A DNA stretch of 64,000 bases from Endomicrobium proavitum (GTDB lineage Bacteria; Elusimicrobiota; Endomicrobiia; Endomicrobiales; Endomicrobiaceae): positions 1,116,001 through 1,180,000 of the forward strand of contig NZ_CP009498.1 in assembly GCF_001027545.1 (NCBI RefSeq), given 5' to 3'. Both the position numbers and the translations under genes were made by a program. This document shows positions 60,459-64,000 of the stretch, one piece after another. Numbering within the stretch: the first letter of the stretch is position 1; every line of letters begins with the position of its first letter. The notes below the pieces were generated by a model, which was not told the DNA's origin, did not search any database, and saw only the letters and a program-made list of their open reading frames with translations.

Positions 60459-62375
60459 ATGAATAACAATAACGCCTGCTGCGAAAGCGGCTGCCATTGT
60501 TCAAAAGAAAAAGAAAGCAAACATTCTAAAAAAATAGATTTGGCGCTTACGATAATAGGAGTTTTTTTATTTGCCGCTGCGTTTATTTTTGCCATGCCTG
60601 AAAAAATTTCTTTAGTTTTATTTCTATCCGCATACACTATTATAGGCCGCAACGTGCTTATATCTTCTTTCAAAAATATTTTGCACGGAGAAATTTTTGA
60701 TGAAAACTTTTTAATGTGCGTTGCGACAATAGCCGCAATATCCACCGGATATTACGAAGAGTCCGTAGCGGTTATGCTTTTTTACCGCATAGGAATGTTT
60801 TTTGAAGACAAAGCCGTTTCAAAATCTAAAAACTCTATTTCAAGTTTAATGGATATGCGTCCGGATTTTGCAAATTTACAAACGCAAAACGGAGTTATAA
60901 AAGTTTCGCCTGAAGACGTTTCTATAGGCAATTTAATAATAGTAAAAGCCGGCGAAAAAATTCCTTTGGACGGCACGGTAACAAACGGCAGCGCATCAAT
61001 AGACGCTTCTTCTCTGACGGGAGAATCAATTTTGCAGGACGTTTGCGAAGGCTCGCAGGTTCTATCAGGGTCTGTAAATAAAAACGGATTTCTTACCGTA
61101 AAAGTTACAAAAATTTTCTCGCAATCTACGGTTTCAAAAATTTTAGATCTTGTTGAAAACGCAACTCATAAAAAATCTGTTTCCGAAAAGTTTATATCAA
61201 AATTTGCAAAATACTATACGCCGGCGGTAGTTTTTTTAGCTTTATGTATAGCTGTTGTCCCGCCGCTTTTTATAGCGGACGCAGCTTTTAACCTGTGGAT
61301 TAACAAAGCGATAATTTTTCTTATAATTTCGTGCCCGTGCGCTTTGGTAATATCCGTTCCGCTAACTTTTTTTGCTGGGCTTGGCTCTGCGTCAAAACAC
61401 GGTATTCTTATAAAAGGTTCAAACTATCTTGAAGCTTTAAACTCCGCTCAAACTTTTGTTTTTGATAAAACGAGCACCCTGACAAAAGGAAAATTTAAAG
61501 TTGACTCTGTTGCTGCCGCAAACGGTTTTGATAAGGAAACCGTTTTAAAATACGCGGCGTTTGCCGAGAGCCATTCCAACCACCCCGCGGCTGTTGCAAT
61601 AGTTAAAGCTTTTGCGCAAAAAATAGACAATCTGCAAATTAAAAATTTTTCTGAAATTGCCGGCAAAGGCATAAAAGCCGATATTTCAGGCAAAGAAGTT
61701 TTAGCCGGAAATTACAATTTTTTACAATCCGAAGGCATTGACGCAAGCCAACATGCCGTAGCGCAATCTGCGGTTTACGTTGCCATAGATAAAAAATTTG
61801 CGGGTTTTATAACCGTCGCCGACGAAATTAAGCCGGATTCAAAAGAAACAGTTTCGTATTTAAAAAACTTATATGCCAAAAAAACAGTAATGCTTACCGG
61901 CGACGCGCAGCCTGCCGCGTTTAAAATTGCCGAAACAATAGGCATAGATAAATTTTACGCCGGTTTATTGCCGCATCAAAAGCTTGAAAAGCTAAACAAA
62001 ATAAAAAACGAAAGTTCTAAAAAAGACAAAATTGTTTTTGTTGGCGACGGAATAAACGACGCGCCGGTTTTGGCGGGCGCGGATATAGGCATAGCCATGG
62101 GCGCATTGGGAAGCGACGCCGCAATTGAGGCGGCCGACATTGTTTTAATGACCGACGAACCGTCAAAAATAATAACGGCTCTTAAAATTGCCCGCAAAAC
62201 ACAAAACGTAGTTTGGCAAAATATAATCTTTGCGCTGGGGATAAAAGTTGTAATAATGGCCTTGGGAATTACAGGTATTGCCAACATGGTAGAAGCCGTT
62301 TTTGGCGATGTAGGCGTAACCGTAATAGCCGTTTTAAATTCCATGCGCGCCTTAAAACTAAATGACAAAAAATAA
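60459..62375 (+). CDS. Heavy-metal P1B-type ATPase with DKTST in place of DKTGT
   Basis: This 638-residue inner-membrane pump is of the Zn/Cd/Pb group, with transmembrane CPC in SCPCALVIS, TGES in SSLTGESILQD, HP in HSNHPAAV and GDGINDAP, then GALGSDAAIEAADIVLM. The phosphorylation motif reads DKTSTLTKG: Asp336 is present but the Gly after DKT is Ser339. No HMA domain is present; the N-terminus is a Cys/His-rich tail (CCESGCHC). It is controlled by the ArsR-type gene before it. Whether Ser339 reduces activity is unknown. Confidence 0.9.
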   Translation: MNNNNACCESGCHCSKEKESKHSKKIDLALTIIGVFLFAAAFIFAMPEKISLVLFLSAYTIIGRNVLISSFKNILHGEIFDENFLMCVATIAAISTGYYEESVAVMLFYRIGMFFEDKAVSKSKNSISSLMDMRPDFANLQTQNGVIKVSPEDVSIGNLIIVKAGEKIPLDGTVTNGSASIDASSLTGESILQDVCEGSQVLSGSVNKNGFLTVKVTKIFSQSTVSKILDLVENATHKKSVSEKFISKFAKYYTPAVVFLALCIAVVPPLFIADAAFNLWINKAIIFLIISCPCALVISVPLTFFAGLGSASKHGILIKGSNYLEALNSAQTFVFDKTSTLTKGKFKVDSVAAANGFDKETVLKYAAFAESHSNHPAAVAIVKAFAQKIDNLQIKNFSEIAGKGIKADISGKEVLAGNYNFLQSEGIDASQHAVAQSAVYVAIDKKFAGFITVADEIKPDSKETVSYLKNLYAKKTVMLTGDAQPAAFKIAETIGIDKFYAGLLPHQKLEKLNKIKNESSKKDKIVFVGDGINDAPVLAGADIGIAMGALGSDAAIEAADIVLMTDEPSKIITALKIARKTQNVVWQNIIFALGIKVVIMALGITGIANMVEAVFGDVGVTVIAVLNSMRALKLNDKK

Positions 62376-62395
62376 ATTACCCCGCAAAAACATCC

Positions 62396-62424
62396 TTGAA
62401 CGCAACCGCAAATATTTGTATAAT
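62396..62424 (+). promoter_or_regulatory. tRNA-Ser promoter
   Basis: TTGAAC (62396-62401) and TATAAT (62419-62424) are separated by 17 bases and end 24 bases before the tRNA. Confidence 0.7.
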
Positions 62425-62448
62425 TTGCAAACTTAACAGCTGTAACAT

Positions 62449-62535
62449 GGAGAGGTGTCCGAGCGGTTTAAGGAGATAGTCTTGAAAACTATTGTAGCGG
62501 AAACGTTACCGGGGGTTCGAATCCCTCCCTCTCCG
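62449..62535 (+). tRNA. tRNA-Ser (TGA anticodon)
   Basis: An 87-base class II tRNA with acceptor GGAGAGG/CCTCTCC and discriminator G. The anticodon stem-loop ATAGT-CTTGAAA-ACTAT has TGA as anticodon. A long variable arm (GTAGCGGAAACGTTAC) and the T-arm GGGGG-TTCGAAT-CCCTC follow. CCA is not encoded. Confidence 0.95.
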
Positions 62536-62582
62536 TCCCACAAGTTTTTCTTTACCTATTGTTGTTCCAAAGGAGAACAGTA

Positions 62583-62729
62583 ATGCCTAAAGTAAAAAAA
62601 GCTGCTCCTGTAAAACTCAAAAAAACTTCCAAGAAAAAAGTTTCGCAAAAAAAGAAACCATTAAAAGACAATGGTTTTATTTTTATCAACGATAACGACG
62701 GCGAACCGATAGACGCTTTTCAAGAATAA
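62583..62729 (+). CDS. 48-residue Lys-rich small protein
   Basis: This small ORF starts at ATG 62583 with AAAGGAG six to seven bases upstream. The first 29 residues are strongly basic (MPKVKKAAPVKLKKTSKKKV, then SQKKKPLKD) and the rest is acidic with NGFIFINDNDGEPIDAFQE. I do not recognise it. The basic half suggests nucleic-acid binding. It lies ten bases before a lipoprotein gene, so it is probably co-transcribed with it, and 47 bases after tRNA-Ser. Confidence 0.6.
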   Translation: MPKVKKAAPVKLKKTSKKKVSQKKKPLKDNGFIFINDNDGEPIDAFQE

Positions 62730-62739
62730 GGATAATGAA

Positions 62740-63090
62740 ATGAAGAAATTATTTTTGTGCGCTGTGTGCGCAATATTTTTATTTGCATGTTCAAACGGAT
62801 TCGGAGGTCAACCTAAAATTGACGCGTCAAGCATAGAATCTATTACAACATCTCTTAACGCTATACGCGCTTCTTTACCGGAAGAAAAAAAAGAAGCTTT
62901 TGAAGGCGCGCTTATAGCAACTATATTTTATGCGGTAATGACAGATTTAGGAAATTCAACTGCGGGGCAAAAAGAGAAAACAGAAGAAGAAGTATTGCAA
63001 ATATATAAAAAATATTTGAACGGCAAAACAGCAGACCAAATAATAGTGCAAGCGGAAGAATTACAGGAAAAGCCGGGACTTAATAAATAA
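62740..63090 (+). CDS. Small lipoprotein (DUF6694-like)
   Basis: This 116-residue protein has a lipoprotein signal ending in IFLFAC (Cys17), followed by a mostly helical mature part (KIDASSIESITTSLNAIRAS, YLNGKTADQIIVQAEEL). The C-terminal NGKTADQIIVQAEE resembles DUF6694 lipoproteins, whose role is unknown. SD is AAGGA seven bases upstream. It precedes a bidirectional terminator. Confidence 0.7.
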   Translation: MKKLFLCAVCAIFLFACSNGFGGQPKIDASSIESITTSLNAIRASLPEEKKEAFEGALIATIFYAVMTDLGNSTAGQKEKTEEEVLQIYKKYLNGKTADQIIVQAEELQEKPGLNK

Positions 63091-63100
63091 TAAAATAAAA

Positions 63101-63133
63101 AAAGCCGGACGGTTAAATCAACCGTCCGGCTTT
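63101..63133. terminator. Bidirectional intrinsic terminator
   Basis: GCCGGACGGTT (63104-63114) pairs with AACCGTCCGGC (63120-63130) around AAATC. T-runs follow in both directions (TTTTTTTATA on plus; TTTTTTTATTT on minus). It separates the lipoprotein gene from the convergent U32 gene. Confidence 0.92.
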
Positions 63134-63135
63134 TT

Positions 63136-64000
63136 TTATATTTTCAGCCTTAAAATAGTATTTTCCGGCAGCAGCTTTGCAATGTTTTCATCCACCGGAA
63201 TTCTTACCGACTGATGCGCTATGCCCGGGTTTACTTCTTCGGTCAAAAAATTATTTTTACAATCGTAAATTTTATCTAAAACTATTTTTACCGGTTCAAA
63301 CTTAAAAGGCGATAAAAATTCTATCTCGCCGCCTTTTTTCAATTTATGTTTAACTTCTATTTTTAAAAACCCGTCTTTATTTTCTTTTACCGCGCCGGCG
63401 TTGCGCCAAGCGCTTCTGCTTGTGGCGTCATTATAATCTTGCGCCGAATCATCGGGGATTCCGTCAAAAAAACCTAATGTATAACCGCGGTTTTGCAAAG
63501 TTGCAAGCTCCTGCATATATGCATCCGCCCGCCAGTTTTTTGGGTTTTCAAAATAATCGTCTATGGCCTTTCTGTAAACGCGCGCGGTTTGCGCAACGTA
63601 ATATTCGGTTTTATTTCTGCCTTCAATTTTGAAAGAATCAAAACCGGCTTCTAAAATTTCATTTAGTTTTGGCATTAAACATAAATCTTTGGAATTTAAA
63701 ATATATGTGCCTCTGTTGTCCTCGTGCATTTCAAGATACTCGCCCGGGCGAAGCTCCTCTTCCATAACAAGTTTTGTTTTATACCTCCACCTGCAGGAAT
63801 GCGCGCAGGCTCCGCTGTTTGCGCTGCGCTGCGCCATAAACGCAGACATTAAGCACCTTCCCGAATAGCTTACGCACATTGCGCCGTGCACAAAAATTTC
63901 AAGTTTAATGCCTTCGCATTTTTTTCTAATTTCCAGCGATTCTTTAAAACTTACTTCTCTGCCTAAAACGCAAAGAGCCGCGCCGGTGTTTTTCCAGAAA
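63136..64000 (-). CDS. Peptidase U32 family protein (partial, runs off the window)
   Basis: The frame stays open to the window edge at 64000, so only the C-terminal ~287 residues are seen; an internal Met at 63891 is not the start. The U32 signature EIFVHGAMCVSYSGRCLMSA is followed by the cysteine cluster SANSGACAHSCRWRY and SFKIEGRNKTEYYVAQTARVYR. U32 proteins (TrhP/YegQ, RlhA) hydroxylate tRNA or rRNA with a 4Fe-4S cluster, despite the peptidase name; the cluster cysteines are in this part. The TrhP versus RlhA type cannot be decided from the fragment. Confidence 0.9.
   Translation of the reverse strand, partial: FWKNTGAALCVLGREVSFKESLEIRKKCEGIKLEIFVHGAMCVSYSGRCLMSAFMAQRSANSGACAHSCRWRYKTKLVMEEELRPGEYLEMHEDNRGTYILNSKDLCLMPKLNEILEAGFDSFKIEGRNKTEYYVAQTARVYRKAIDDYFENPKNWRADAYMQELATLQNRGYTLGFFDGIPDDSAQDYNDATSRSAWRNAGAVKENKDGFLKIEVKHKLKKGGEIEFLSPFKFEPVKIVLDKIYDCKNNFLTEEVNPGIAHQSVRIPVDENIAKLLPENTILRLKI

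Overview
The window reads as chromosome of a strictly anaerobic, Gram-negative (outer-membrane-bearing) bacterium of low to moderate G+C. The gene set (pyruvate:ferredoxin oxidoreductase, class III ribonucleotide reductase, FeoAB, GH57 branching enzyme, an autotransporter/OmpA hybrid, a polyene-type lipid pathway) would fit Elusimicrobiota, perhaps a free-living Endomicrobium relative. That placement is recalled from gene content, not tested.

Layout. (1) 1-2960: a four-helix-bundle (S23-type) gene inside a 31-bp inverted repeat, a SulP anion transporter, a decayed STAS-like gene and two tandem 42-bp hairpin repeats. (2) 2961-19579, all minus strand: a tightly packed operon of about 17 genes for a polyene lipid of the aryl-polyene/flexirubin kind. 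It has two ketosynthases, a chain-length-factor/AMP-ligase fusion, two ACPs, a ketoreductase, two dehydratases, a thioesterase, two acyltransferases, a glycosyltransferase, a LolA-like carrier and an MMPL exporter fused to a lipoprotein domain. A B12-binding radical SAM enzyme and a CrtI-like FAD enzyme are unusual additions. The operon looks more AT-rich than its surroundings and has mobile-element or decayed DNA at both ends. (3) 19580-19932: gene-poor DNA with traces of an IS3-type transposase. (4) 19933-30106, minus: housekeeping operon (rRNA methyltransferase, glyA, tsaC, argJ, Sel1 protein, argC, rsmI, HD-GYP, GH57, DUF4912). (5) 30251-35340, plus: dprA, topA, a Xer recombinase and an unknown UBA-like protein. 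(6) 35365-38567, minus: anaerobic ribonucleotide reductase under an adenosylcobalamin riboswitch, with the glycyl-radical segment on a separate 59-residue ORF. (7) 38574-48840: flavoprotein, autotransporter-OmpA hybrid, nifJ, recR, dnaX and tRNA-Ala, with purine-rich inverted repeats around recR. (8) 48841-54120: iron uptake (feoA, His-rich feoA, feoB, a small Cys-rich protein), a DUF3793 gene with a porin, and a DtxR-type regulator. Three matching palindromes precede the three transcription units. (9) 54147-62375: exported nitroreductase, a TetR-controlled TolC/HlyD/ABC-permease efflux operon lacking an ATPase, and an ArsR-controlled metal P-type ATPase. (10) 62396-64000: tRNA-Ser, two small proteins and a U32 peptidase running off the window.

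The points most worth following are the inverted-repeat-bounded S23 gene with related solo repeats, the modified polyene operon, the split NrdD under B12 control, and the inferred DtxR regulon. No CRISPR array, intact transposase or rRNA gene was seen.
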